A stretch of DNA of 64,000 bases from Azoarcus sp. Aa7 (GTDB lineage: Bacteria; Pseudomonadota; Gammaproteobacteria; Burkholderiales; Rhodocyclaceae): positions 92,601 through 156,600 of the forward strand of contig NZ_QVLR01000019.1 in assembly GCF_014822185.1 (NCBI RefSeq), written 5' to 3'. A program made the position numbers and the translations under genes. The number at the start of each line of letters is the position of its first letter. Within the stretch, counting starts at the first letter, position 1. Below are positions 28,480 to 37,194 of the stretch, one piece after another. The notes beneath the pieces are model-generated. The model saw only the letters and a program-made list of their open reading frames with translations. It had not been told where the DNA came from and did not search any database.

Positions 28480-30048
28480 TTACGCGCCGGATGCCTGGAT
28501 ACGCTGGAATACCTCCGGAAGATTCACGACACGGTTGCCTACCAGCGTGATGCGCTGCCGGGGGATGCCTGCACGATGCAGCTTGTCGGAGTTGGTGCGC
28601 TCCGCGACCCATACCTGCACGTGCGGATAGCGGTCGAGCAGGTCGGCGAGCATCAGTGCGCCGGTCGCGTCGAGGTAGGACATCTCGCACAGGTTCAGCG
28701 TCCGCACCTTGCCGTCAGCAAGACGCGTGGCGATCTCGCCCGCCGCGTTGGAACTCGTCAGGAAGCTGATGCCGTGATTGACCGTAAGCACCGCTTGTCC
28801 GCGCACGTCGTGCACGTCGACTCGATGGTCGCTCAGCATGCCGCGCAGGGCGAGGATGAGCATCAGGGCGATCCCCACCGGAACCGAGACCGTCAGGTCG
28901 ATGGTGACGGTCAATATCACCGTCAGGACCGTGAGCATGCCCTCGCGGGCGTCGATCCGCGCGATGGTGCGGATTTCGTGCACCTCGATGAGGCGGCGCG
29001 CGGTGAGCAGCAGCACCGCGGCGAGCGAGGCCATGGGCAGCAGGCTGATGGCGCCGTAGAGGAGAGCGACGAAGGCGGCGAGGAATACGGCGTGCAGGAT
29101 GGCGGCTGTTTTTTCCGTGGCGCCGCTCATGATGTTGGTGCTGCCGCGCACGATTACGCCCGAGGTCGGCAGTCCGCCAATGAAGGGGACGACCAGGTTC
29201 GCCAGCCCGAGACCGAACAATTCGCGGTCCGGGTTGTGACGGGTATTCGTCATCGCGTCCAGTGCTTTGGACGAGAGCAGCGATTCGACGGCGATCAGGA
29301 TGCCTAGTGTGAACGCGGCCGGGATGATCTTGTCCAGGTGGGTCGTCAGTGCTGCGAGGAAGTCGGGCGAGATGCCGACGCTGCTGACCGAAATCTCGTA
29401 CAGTGCGCCGATGGTGCGCACGGGGTGGCCGGCGCTGGCCAGCGCCAGCGACAGGGAGGTGCCCGTGAGCAGCGCGACCAGAGGCGCAGGCAACCATTTC
29501 GCCATGCGCGTCCGGCCCCACAGCAGCGCAGCGACGACCGTCGTGACCATGACCACCAGTTCCCATGGGTTGCCTTCGCGCAGATGGGTGGCTGTGTAGG
29601 TGAGTTTTTCGATGATGTCATGCCCCGTGGCCTCGATCCCGAGCCCGGCCGGAATCTGGCCGAGCAGGATCAGGACGCCGATGCCGGTGGTGAAGCCGAC
29701 GATGACCGAGTGCGGCATCAGTTCCATTGCCTTGCCAAGGCGGAGCAGGCCGATGGCAATGACGACCAGGCCGGCGAGGAAGGTCGCCGCGAGGAGGACT
29801 TGCGGACCGTGTTCGGCGATCAAGCCGTAGATGATGGTGATGAAGGCGGCTGCGGGGCCGGAAACCTGGAAGCGGGAGCTGCCGAACAGGCCGGCGATGA
29901 GGCCGCCAGCGACACCCGAGACTATGCCGGCCATGGGGTTTGCTCCCGATGCAATCGCGAAGGCGATGCATAGCGGAAGGGCGACGACTGCGACGATGAA
30001 GCCGGCAAAGATGTTGTTGGGGCTGAATCCCGAAATAAGTGTTTTCAA
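28480..30048 (-). CDS. SulP-family anion transporter (bicarbonate candidate)
   Basis: 522 residues. Ten to twelve membrane helices with the SulP pattern (VSGPAAAFITIIYGLI; GLANLVVPFIGGLPTSGVIVRG) and a C-terminal STAS domain (about 405-520, with SYLDATGALMLADLL). SulP proteins carry sulfate, bicarbonate or dicarboxylates. It lies 38 bases downstream of a beta-carbonic anhydrase gene on the same strand; SulP-carbonic anhydrase pairing is known and points to HCO3- uptake. The start is TTG at 30048, set by AGGAGG 5 bases upstream; no ATG is nearby. Confidence 0.9.
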   Translation of the reverse strand: MKTLISGFSPNNIFAGFIVAVVALPLCIAFAIASGANPMAGIVSGVAGGLIAGLFGSSRFQVSGPAAAFITIIYGLIAEHGPQVLLAATFLAGLVVIAIGLLRLGKAMELMPHSVIVGFTTGIGVLILLGQIPAGLGIEATGHDIIEKLTYTATHLREGNPWELVVMVTTVVAALLWGRTRMAKWLPAPLVALLTGTSLSLALASAGHPVRTIGALYEISVSSVGISPDFLAALTTHLDKIIPAAFTLGILIAVESLLSSKALDAMTNTRHNPDRELFGLGLANLVVPFIGGLPTSGVIVRGSTNIMSGATEKTAAILHAVFLAAFVALLYGAISLLPMASLAAVLLLTARRLIEVHEIRTIARIDAREGMLTVLTVILTVTIDLTVSVPVGIALMLILALRGMLSDHRVDVHDVRGQAVLTVNHGISFLTSSNAAGEIATRLADGKVRTLNLCEMSYLDATGALMLADLLDRYPHVQVWVAERTNSDKLHRAGIPRQRITLVGNRVVNLPEVFQRIQASGA

Positions 30049-30086
30049 GTTGACCTCCTGAATTTGTGGGCGCGCGCTGCGGTGTC

Positions 30087-30800
30087 TCACGACGCCGCAA
30101 GCAGGGCCGTCGTACGCGTTCGGACCGGAAGGCTGGGCCGGACGAGAGGTGCGAAGGCGAGTTGCTCGGGGTCGTACGTTTCGACGACTCCGCGTTCGAT
30201 GACGTAGTACCAGCCGTGAAGAGTCAGGCTGCCCTCGGCGACGCGACGGGCAACTGCCGGGTAAGTCATCAGGTTTGCAAGGTGTTGGACGACCATGGCC
30301 TTTTCGGTGGCGCGCATGACGTGCTCGCGCTCCTCGCGACCACGGAACCGGGTTCGGGCGGAGAAGGCGTCATGAGCTCGCTGCGCCAGGACGAGATCGC
30401 GCACCCGGCTTCCCTGTGCGAGCCATTTGCGCGTGAGCGCCAGCTCGTCGGGATGCTCGGTCTGGTACAGGGCGGCGCACGCACCGCAGTGCGAGTGACC
30501 GCAGACGACGATTTCCGAGACTCCGAGGACGGTTACCGCGTACTCGATGCCGGCACCGGTGGAACTGCATTCCTGCCCCGGACGGTGCGAGGGAACCATG
30601 TTGCCGACATTGCGCATCACGAACAGATCGCCCGGGTCGGACTGGGTGAGGGCATGAGGGACGATGCGGGAGTCGGCGCAGGTTATGAACAGCGTGTCGG
30701 GGTTTTGCCCTTCGCGCACGAGTTCGACGAACTTCGACCGGTTCTTCCGGAAGTAGCTGCGATGAAACCGTGCGACGCCTTTGACGAGGGAATCAACCAT
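30087..30800 (-). CDS. can: Beta-class carbonic anhydrase
   Basis: 237 residues. It interconverts CO2 and bicarbonate with zinc. The ligands and dyad are visible: C41-A-D43-S-R45 and H102-S-H-C105-GAC. GGAG lies ahead of the ATG. It is the first gene of a two-gene operon with the SulP transporter, so bicarbonate made or imported is handled as a unit, either for anaplerotic carboxylases, for pH control, or for CO2 retention. Confidence 0.94.
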   Translation of the reverse strand: MVDSLVKGVARFHRSYFRKNRSKFVELVREGQNPDTLFITCADSRIVPHALTQSDPGDLFVMRNVGNMVPSHRPGQECSSTGAGIEYAVTVLGVSEIVVCGHSHCGACAALYQTEHPDELALTRKWLAQGSRVRDLVLAQRAHDAFSARTRFRGREEREHVMRATEKAMVVQHLANLMTYPAVARRVAEGSLTLHGWYYVIERGVVETYDPEQLAFAPLVRPSLPVRTRTTALLAAS

Positions 30801-31117
30801 CTTGAAGCTCCTGTGAAGACGGGGAACGGCACTTGCCGCCAGTCCCTAGCGCAGTTTCCATGCCAGCGGAGCTAATACCCTTTCATATCAATGGTTTTGT
30901 CGTGCAGCGGAAGGGGCTGCCCGGAGGTGGTGTTGCAGTGCGCCAAAAAACTGTCGGTTCCTGACGACTTGATTCGCGTCGATCGGCCAGCTTATTGATT
31001 CGCAACGGGAATGCGTGTCGCCGGAAAGCGACGGCCTCCCGTGGGGTGTCCACTCCGGACTTGATGAGCGCTGTGCCGCCCCGCAGCGAAACGTTCGGCG
31101 ACGCCGCGCGGTATCCG
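30801..31117. other. 317-bp gap between carbonic anhydrase and sirtuin genes
   Basis: I see no gene here. It must hold the promoter of the carbonic anhydrase operon (minus strand) and the end of the sirtuin transcript. An AT-richer patch (30872-30903, taataccctttcatatcaat) is the most likely promoter area. A half-matching FNR-like sequence at 30969-30982 was rejected. Confidence 0.5.
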
Positions 31118-31954
31118 TCAGCGGCGCAGGAACTCCCAGTGCCTGTGAATCTCCCTCAGCGCGGCAAGACCGCCCGACGGGACCGACAGGCCCTTGTCGC
31201 CGGGAATCTCGGGTGCGCGGGGGTTGATGCGCACGAGGGTTCCACCCGCGTGCTCGCTGAAGCGGCGGATCGTCGGGATGTCGACGCCCGCACCGATCTC
31301 GATGACGACGAGGCGCTCGACGCGTTCGAGCCACGCCGCCAGCGCTTCCCGCAGCGCGGCGCTGCGGGTATCTATCCAGTCCCAGTCGTCGAACATCAGG
31401 ATGTTCGGGCGCGCTATCCCGCCGCAGTGGGGGCAGCGGGGCGGTTCCGAGTCGAGGCGGCATTCCGCTTCGTCGACCTGGGGGGCGAACCCGGTGGCTT
31501 CCCAGATTGTGTCCCGGCACGGCTGAAGACACTGCAGATGATGGATCGATCCATGGATTTCTGCGACGTGGGAGGGATTGAATCCGGCCTTCTGGAACTG
31601 CCCGTCGACATTGCTCGTCAGGACGAAGGCGCCCCAGGGCATATCGTCCGCAAAGTCGCGCAGAAGGCGGAAGCCTTCATGCGGAACGGTCTCCCGGTAG
31701 AGCCGCAGGCGGTGTCCGTAGAATCCCCAGGCGCGTGCAGGGTCTGCACGGAATGCGGCAGGGTTGGCGATCTCGGTGAACGATGTGCCGCTGTGGGCGA
31801 GTGCGGGATAGGCCTTCCAGAAGCCCTCGTTGCCGCGAAAGTCGGGCAGGCCCGAATCGACCCCCATGCCGGCGCCGGCCGTGACGAGGAGGGCGTCGGC
31901 GCTCGCGATGGCTGACGCGCAGCGCTCCAGCGGGGACGAGAGGTCGGCATTCAT
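31118..31954 (-). CDS. Sir2-family NAD-dependent deacylase, divergent class
   Basis: 278 residues. The Rossmann NAD motif is GAGMGVDSGLPDFRG, the catalytic His is in EIHGSIHHLQC, and four zinc cysteines are present (LQCLQPC and PRCPHCGG). The usual TQNxDxLH reads TSNVDGQFQKAG, so the Gln and the Leu-His of that motif are replaced; this marks a separate sirtuin branch rather than CobB. Substrate unknown. ATG 31954 lies 22 bases after the mltB stop on the same strand, so the two may share a transcript. Confidence 0.85.
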   Translation of the reverse strand: MNADLSSPLERCASAIASADALLVTAGAGMGVDSGLPDFRGNEGFWKAYPALAHSGTSFTEIANPAAFRADPARAWGFYGHRLRLYRETVPHEGFRLLRDFADDMPWGAFVLTSNVDGQFQKAGFNPSHVAEIHGSIHHLQCLQPCRDTIWEATGFAPQVDEAECRLDSEPPRCPHCGGIARPNILMFDDWDWIDTRSAALREALAAWLERVERLVVIEIGAGVDIPTIRRFSEHAGGTLVRINPRAPEIPGDKGLSVPSGGLAALREIHRHWEFLRR

Positions 31955-31976
31955 GGCGGGCGAAGCCCGATCAGCC

Positions 31977-33197
31977 TCAGCTGCCTTCGCCCTGTGCGGT
32001 TCCGGCGAGGCGGCGCAGCACGTTCAGCATGTAGCGGCCGGCCCGGCCGTCCGGCTCAAGTCCGTTCGTCTTCTGGACATCCTGAATGGCTTCGCGGCTG
32101 GTCTTTCCGATCAGCCCGTCGATCTCCCCGACCGGATACCCGAGGCGCATCAGCAGGGTTTGCACCTCACGGCGTTCGGCCCGTGAAAGGCCGGGATCGT
32201 CTGTCGGCCATGGTTTGACGAAGGCTCCGCCACCGCGCAGCCGGTCGGACAGATGGGCGATCGCAAGCGCGTAGGTTTCGGCGGCGTTGTACGAGTAAAG
32301 CGCGTCGAAGTTCCGCTGCACGAGGAAGGCGGGCCCACCTTCGCCCGCGGGCAGCAGAACGGCCGCAGCCGTGGTCGAGGCGTCGAGCGGGACGCCATCG
32401 ACGCGCTGGACACCCAGCCGCGCCCATTCCGCGATCGAGCGCTTGTTGTGCCTGCCTGCGAGCGAGAAGTCGAACCCGACCGGTAGCGTCACCTCATGGC
32501 CCCACGGCTGTCCGCTGACCCAGCCGGCCTTGGCAAGGAAATTCGCCGTCGAGGCGAGGGCGTCGGGAATGCTGTCGATGAGATCGCGCCGTCCGTCGCC
32601 ATCGAAGTCGACCGCGACCCGGGCGAAGGTAGAAGGCATGAACTGCGTGTGCCCGAAGGCGCCCGCCCACGATCCGGTCAGCCGCGCTGCGTCCACGTCG
32701 CCGTTCTCGATGATCTTCAGGGTGGCGAAGAATTCGCCACGGAAGAAACTCTGCCGCCGACCGAAGCAGGACAGGGTGGAGAGCGAGGTGAGCAGCGGGC
32801 GCTTGCCGAAATTGCGACCGAAGTTGCTCTCGACGCCCCATACGGCCACGATCATTTCCCGGTCGATGCCGTATTGCGCTTCGACCTTCTGCAGCGTGGC
32901 TGTCCATTGTTCCATCATCGCCCGGCCATCGGCGATGCGTTCGTCGTCGACGAGTCCTGCCAGGTAATCCCAGATCGGCGTGCGGAATTCCGGCTGGTAA
33001 TCGAGCAGGCCGAGGACGGAACGGTCCGGTTCGAGCGCCCGCGTGAGCACATCGAAAGTTTCCGCCTTGATGCCGCGTGTCTGCGCTTCCGAGCGCAGTT
33101 CCCCGATGCAGCGTTCGAATGAAGCGTCGGCTGCCGCGGGCAGCGAAAGCAGGGTGGCAACCAGGGCGCTGCAGGCAACGGCGGGCTTCAGGATCAT
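31977..33197 (-). CDS. mltB: Lytic murein transglycosylase, MltB family, with C-terminal peptidoglycan-binding domain
   Basis: 406 residues. A signal peptide (PAVACSALVATLLSLPAAADA, no lipobox) is followed by the MltB catalytic domain with Glu in VWGVESNFGR and the GAFGHTQFMPSTF motif. A C-terminal PG_binding_1 domain follows (VQTLLMRLGYPVGEIDGLIG). It cuts the glycan strand to 1,6-anhydro ends in the periplasm. The absence of a lipobox means it is soluble, unlike E. coli MltB. ATG 33197 is where the signal begins. Divergent from the AEC transporter. Confidence 0.91.
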   Translation of the reverse strand: MILKPAVACSALVATLLSLPAAADASFERCIGELRSEAQTRGIKAETFDVLTRALEPDRSVLGLLDYQPEFRTPIWDYLAGLVDDERIADGRAMMEQWTATLQKVEAQYGIDREMIVAVWGVESNFGRNFGKRPLLTSLSTLSCFGRRQSFFRGEFFATLKIIENGDVDAARLTGSWAGAFGHTQFMPSTFARVAVDFDGDGRRDLIDSIPDALASTANFLAKAGWVSGQPWGHEVTLPVGFDFSLAGRHNKRSIAEWARLGVQRVDGVPLDASTTAAAVLLPAGEGGPAFLVQRNFDALYSYNAAETYALAIAHLSDRLRGGGAFVKPWPTDDPGLSRAERREVQTLLMRLGYPVGEIDGLIGKTSREAIQDVQKTNGLEPDGRAGRYMLNVLRRLAGTAQGEGS

Positions 33198-33356
33198 CGC
33201 GGGCAAACGGTGGGGCGCGGAGATGCGGGTAGATGGTACTCCCGTTGCCGGTGGTGTGCAGCGGGGAACGAGATGCTCGGCCAATTGTGGCATCCTTGAA
33301 AAATTTGAGCGATTGTCGCGGGGGCCCGTAACCGCTGCAATGCCCGCGAGCCGCCA

Positions 33357-34292
33357 ATGGAAGTCGTTCTTGGAGTCATCCTGCCGGTATTCGGTACCCT
33401 TGGCTTGGGGTACGCCGCCGCACGCCTCGGTCTGTTCGATGAGGTGGCGAACCGCGGCCTGTCGGTGTTCGTGTTCAACTTCGCACTGCCGCTGATGCTG
33501 TTTCGCGCGATTGCCCAGACGGACCTCCCGGAAGCCTTGCCTTGGGGCTACCTGCTGTCGTACTTCCTTGGCGCGTTTTCGGTGTTCGGTTTGTCGATGC
33601 TCGTCTGCCGATTTCTGTTCGACCGGCGGATGGCGGAGCAGGGCGTGCTGGGGCTGGGAGCCAGTTTCTCGAATACCGCGATGCTGGGGATTCCGCTGGT
33701 CGTGTCGGCGTATGGCCAATCCGCGGCGCTGCCTCTGTTCATGCTGATTGCCGTCCATAGCCTGGTCATGCTGCCGCCTGCCACGGCGCTGCTCGAGGCG
33801 GCGCGCGGCAGCGGCCAGTCCGCCGCGAGGTTTCTGTTCGGTCTGGCGCGCAGCATTGCCGCGACGCCCGTCATCTGGGCGTTGTGCGCCGGTCTCACGC
33901 TCGCCTCCCTCCACCTTGCTCTTCCTGCACCGGTCGATGCGGTGGCGAAGAACCTCGGCAATGCAGCGGCCCCGTGTGCTCTATTTGCCCTTGGGGCTGC
34001 TCTCACCCGCTACCAGCCCGCCGGCAACCTGCGCGAGCCGCTGGTGCTTGTGCTGCTGAAGACGCTCGTCCATCCCGGGCTGGTCTGGTTGCTGGCAACG
34101 CGGGTGTTCGATGTCCCGAGCCAGTGGGTGGTCGTGGGTGTGACCCTTGCTGCCTTGCCGACGGGCGTTACGCCCTACCTGTTCGCGCAACGCTATCAGG
34201 TCTGCCTGGCGAGTTCGGCATCGGCAGTATTCCTGTCCACGATCGTGTCGGTCCTGACGCTATCAGGCCTGCTGCTCGTGCTGCGGTACTGA
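33357..34292 (+). CDS. AEC family transporter (auxin efflux carrier-like)
   Basis: 311 residues with about ten membrane helices in two inverted halves (VILPVFGTLGLGYAAARLG; FNFALPLMLFRAIAQ; SFSNTAMLGIPLV; PTGVTPYLFAQRY). The family moves organic acids such as malate or malonate, or other small anions; the substrate cannot be told. It is divergent from mltB and convergent with bamD (28-base gap). Confidence 0.88.
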   Translation: MEVVLGVILPVFGTLGLGYAAARLGLFDEVANRGLSVFVFNFALPLMLFRAIAQTDLPEALPWGYLLSYFLGAFSVFGLSMLVCRFLFDRRMAEQGVLGLGASFSNTAMLGIPLVVSAYGQSAALPLFMLIAVHSLVMLPPATALLEAARGSGQSAARFLFGLARSIAATPVIWALCAGLTLASLHLALPAPVDAVAKNLGNAAAPCALFALGAALTRYQPAGNLREPLVLVLLKTLVHPGLVWLLATRVFDVPSQWVVVGVTLAALPTGVTPYLFAQRYQVCLASSASAVFLSTIVSVLTLSGLLLVLRY

Positions 34293-34320
34293 CGATGCCT
34301 GGCAGGACTACCCGGCGTGC

Positions 34321-35118
34321 TTACCAGAGCTGCCACCACGGACGGCCGTCCTTCGGGCCACCCGCGTAATACACGCTGTTGGGGAAGTTCTTGCGCATCA
34401 CGCGTTCGGCGTCGTCGCGCAGGTCGCTTATGCCCAGCGCGTCGTAGCTCTTGACCAGCATGAACAAGGCTTCTTCGGCCGCCGGGGCGTTCGGGTAGGT
34501 CTTGATCGTCGCCTGCGCCCGGTTGATGGCAGCGACGTAGGCGCCGCGCTTGTAGTAGTAGCGTGCGACATGCACCTCATGCTGGGCGAGGGAGTTCACG
34601 AGGTACTGCATGCGCTGCCGTGCATCTTCCGCGTAGCGGCTGGTCGGGAAGCGGTTCACCAGCTGCCCGAAGGTGTCGAAGGACTCCTGCGCGGCCTTCG
34701 GATCGCGCTCGGAAAGATCCTGGTTCGACAGTCCGGCAAGCAGGCCGAGGTCCTCGTTGAAGGTCGCGAGGCCCTTCAGGTAGTACATGTAATCCGCATT
34801 GGGATGGTTGGGATGCAGCTTGATGAAGCGATCCGCCGCCGCGATGGCCAGTGCCGGCTCGAACGACTTGTAGTGGGCGTACGCGACTTCGATCTGCGCC
34901 TGCTGGGCGTAACGCCCGTACGGGAAGCGTGCCTCGAGCTTTTCGAAGAGCTTGATGGCCTGCTCGTAGGACCCCTCGGCCATGTAGTTCTTCGCTTCGG
35001 AGTACAGCTTCTGGGCATTCCAGCCTGCCGTCTCGTCGATCTGTTCGGGCAACAGGCCGCATCCGCCGAGCAGCAATGCACCGATAACCGCTAAACTTCC
35101 AAGGGTGAACCTGGCCAT
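34321..35118 (-). CDS. bamD: Outer-membrane assembly lipoprotein BamD
   Basis: 265 residues. The signal peptide ends in LLLGGC with lipidated Cys20, followed by five TPR-like repeats (YSEAKNYMAEGSYEQAIKLFE and further helices). BamD is the essential lipoprotein of the BAM complex that inserts beta-barrels. It lies head to head with rluD, an arrangement conserved in many proteobacteria, here with only a 13-bp gap between the chosen starts. Confidence 0.95.
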   Translation of the reverse strand: MARFTLGSLAVIGALLLGGCGLLPEQIDETAGWNAQKLYSEAKNYMAEGSYEQAIKLFEKLEARFPYGRYAQQAQIEVAYAHYKSFEPALAIAAADRFIKLHPNHPNADYMYYLKGLATFNEDLGLLAGLSNQDLSERDPKAAQESFDTFGQLVNRFPTSRYAEDARQRMQYLVNSLAQHEVHVARYYYKRGAYVAAINRAQATIKTYPNAPAAEEALFMLVKSYDALGISDLRDDAERVMRKNFPNSVYYAGGPKDGRPWWQLW

Positions 35119-35131
35119 CGAAAAAACTCGC

Positions 35132-36094
35132 GTGAATGAACCGGACGATTATAGCCCACTGGACGAGGCTGCTTCGCACCACCGGATGACGATACCGGGC
35201 GACTGTGCCGGCCTGCGGCTCGATCAAGCCCTCGCGCGCCTGTTTCCCGAGCACTCGCGCAGCCGCCTGCAAGGCTGGCTCAAGTCCGGGCGCGTCAGCC
35301 TCAACGGCGGTCTTCATGATGCGAAGTTCAAGGTCTGGGGCGGCGAAGTCCTCGAAGTCGCCGCGGCGCCTGCGCCCGAGGAAGTCGCCGAGGCGCCCGA
35401 GGACATCCCGCTCAGCATCGCCTACGAGGACGCCCACATCCTCGTCATCGACAAGCCGGTCGGCCTCGTCGTGCACCCCGGCAGCGGCAACTGGAGCGGG
35501 ACGCTTCTCAATGCCCTGCTGCACCACGCTCCCGAGCTTGCCAACATCCCGCGTGCCGGCATCGTGCATCGCCTCGACAAGGACACCAGCGGCCTGATGG
35601 TCGTCGCACGGACCCTTGAGGCGCAGACCGACCTCGTTCGCCAGCTCCAGGCGCGCACCGTCAGGCGTCACTATCTCACGCTCGTGCATGGAGCCGTCAC
35701 CGGCCCCGGCGTTGTCGATGCGTCCATCGGCCGGCACCCGTCGCAGCGTACGAAGATGGCCGTACATTCCGCCGGGCGCGTGGCAGTCACGCGCTATTCC
35801 GTGCGCGAACATTTCGCCCGCGCGACCCTCGTCGAGTGCCGGCTCGAGACCGGACGAACGCACCAGATCCGCGTCCACATGGCGCACATCGGCCATCCGC
35901 TGGTCGGCGATGCGACCTACGGGCGGCGGCGCAGCGGTTGCGCGATACTCGATGCTTTCGCGCGGCAGGCTCTGCACGCCTTCCGCCTGGGGCTTGTGCA
36001 CCCGGCAACCGGCGAGGAAATGGTCTGGGAGTCGCCATTGCCCGAAGATTTTGACGGCCTGCTTGCAATCATCCGCGCCGAGGCGCCTGCATGA
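35132..36094 (+). CDS. rluD: 23S rRNA pseudouridine synthase RluD
   Basis: About 320 residues. S4 RNA-binding domain (LRLDQALARLFPEHSRSRLQGWLKSG, read in two parts) then the RluA-type catalytic domain with Asp in HRLDKDTSGL and the RTHQIRVHMAHIGHP motif. It makes pseudouridines in helix 69 of 23S rRNA. The start is uncertain among GTG 35105 (overlaps bamD), GTG 35132 and ATG 35186; alignment to E. coli needs only the last. Its stop overlaps the pgeF ATG by 4 bases. Confidence 0.93.
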   Translation: MNEPDDYSPLDEAASHHRMTIPGDCAGLRLDQALARLFPEHSRSRLQGWLKSGRVSLNGGLHDAKFKVWGGEVLEVAAAPAPEEVAEAPEDIPLSIAYEDAHILVIDKPVGLVVHPGSGNWSGTLLNALLHHAPELANIPRAGIVHRLDKDTSGLMVVARTLEAQTDLVRQLQARTVRRHYLTLVHGAVTGPGVVDASIGRHPSQRTKMAVHSAGRVAVTRYSVREHFARATLVECRLETGRTHQIRVHMAHIGHPLVGDATYGRRRSGCAILDAFARQALHAFRLGLVHPATGEEMVWESPLPEDFDGLLAIIRAEAPA

Positions 36095-36834
36095 GTCCAG
36101 ACTGGTTCGAACCCGACTGGCTTGCGCCCGAGCGGGTGCGCGCGCTGGTCACGACGCGACACGGTGGCGTCAGCGACGGGGCTTGGGCGAGCATGAATCT
36201 CGGCGGCCACGTCGGCGATTCACCGATCGCGGTCGCCCGCAACCGGGCCATCCTGCGCGCAGTCGTGCCGTCGGAGCCATGTTGGTTGGATCAGGTTCAC
36301 GGCACCGACGTGTGGGATGCCGCAAACCCGGTCGCCGACGGCGTTCCGCCGCGTGCCGACGCCTCGGTTGCGCGCAAGGCCGGTGCGGTATGTGTCGTGA
36401 TGACGGCGGACTGCCTGCCGGTGCTGTTCTGCGATGACGCTGGTTCGGTCGTGGCAGCTGCCCACGCCGGCTGGCGGGGGCTCGTGTCGGGCATTCTCGA
36501 TGCGACGGTGGCGCGTATGGATGTAGCGCCCGCGCGCATCATGGCGTGGATGGGTCCCGCCATCGGGCCGGATGCCTTCGAGGTCGGCAGCGAGGTTCGG
36601 GAACGCTTCATTGCGGCCGACACGGATGCCGCGCGTGCGTTCCATCCGGCGGCGCTGCCCGGCAAGTGGTATGCGGACCTGTTCGAACTCGCGCGCCAGC
36701 GCCTGCGCTCGATCGGGGTCGAGCAAGTGTACGGCGGCGGCGTATGCACTTACTCCGACCCCTTGCGCTGGTTTTCCTACCGTCGCGACGGGGTGACGGG
36801 ACGGCTGGCTTCGCTGGTGTGGCTCTCCGATTGA
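36091..36834 (+). CDS. pgeF: PgeF/YfiH family purine nucleoside or peptidoglycan-editing protein
   Basis: 247 residues. A zinc/copper site is formed by His and Cys in DQVHGTD, TADCLPVLF and AHAGWRG, the signature of the multicopper polyphenol oxidase (laccase) family. Members have been shown to prevent wrong amino acids in peptidoglycan (PgeF) and, in others, to act as purine nucleoside enzymes. The ATG overlaps the rluD stop, so the two are translationally coupled, as in E. coli. Confidence 0.92.
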   Translation: MSPDWFEPDWLAPERVRALVTTRHGGVSDGAWASMNLGGHVGDSPIAVARNRAILRAVVPSEPCWLDQVHGTDVWDAANPVADGVPPRADASVARKAGAVCVVMTADCLPVLFCDDAGSVVAAAHAGWRGLVSGILDATVARMDVAPARIMAWMGPAIGPDAFEVGSEVRERFIAADTDAARAFHPAALPGKWYADLFELARQRLRSIGVEQVYGGGVCTYSDPLRWFSYRRDGVTGRLASLVWLSD

Positions 36835-36850
36835 GGGCCGGCCTGTCTGG

Positions 36851-37075
36851 CTATTGATCGATACTCGAATCGGTTCTATCGTTCGATGGTGCCTCGTTCG
36901 CGTCCTCGCGGCGGGCTGCCGCGCGGCGGCGAGCCGGGGTTCCTGCAAGCCAGAGGAAGAGGGCCAGTGGTCCGACCCCCCAGAACACGAAGGTGAGCAC
37001 GCCGCCGACGACCGTCGTGTCCGCGATCGCCGCGATCAGCACGACGTACAGCCAAGCGATTGCGATAATGTACAT
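36851..37075 (-). CDS. Small two-helix membrane protein, unknown function
   Basis: 74 residues. Two hydrophobic helices (IAIAWLYVVLIAAIAD; GVLTFVFWGVGPLALFLWLAG) are followed by a basic then acidic tail (RRRAAARREDANEA). The first helix begins right at the start, ATG 37075. I do not assign a family. It is convergent with pgeF, 16 bases apart, and its 5' side shares a 119-bp gap with phaC. Confidence 0.65.
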   Translation of the reverse strand: MYIIAIAWLYVVLIAAIADTTVVGGVLTFVFWGVGPLALFLWLAGTPARRRAAARREDANEAPSNDRTDSSIDQ

Positions 37076-37194
37076 GGCGCCGATTCTACCCGCGGCAGTG
37101 GGGGTATGGTGCCGGGGACCGTGAACGGTCCAGGGAGAATCACGGTGCACAGCGAATTCCGCATGCGTCCGAACCTGCGCCTCAGGAGGGGCTG

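Noticed and set aside
30969..30982. FNR-like sequence TTGATTCGCGTCGA upstream of the carbonic anhydrase operon
   Set aside because: The second half-site matches only 3 of 5 bases and no promoter is aligned with it.
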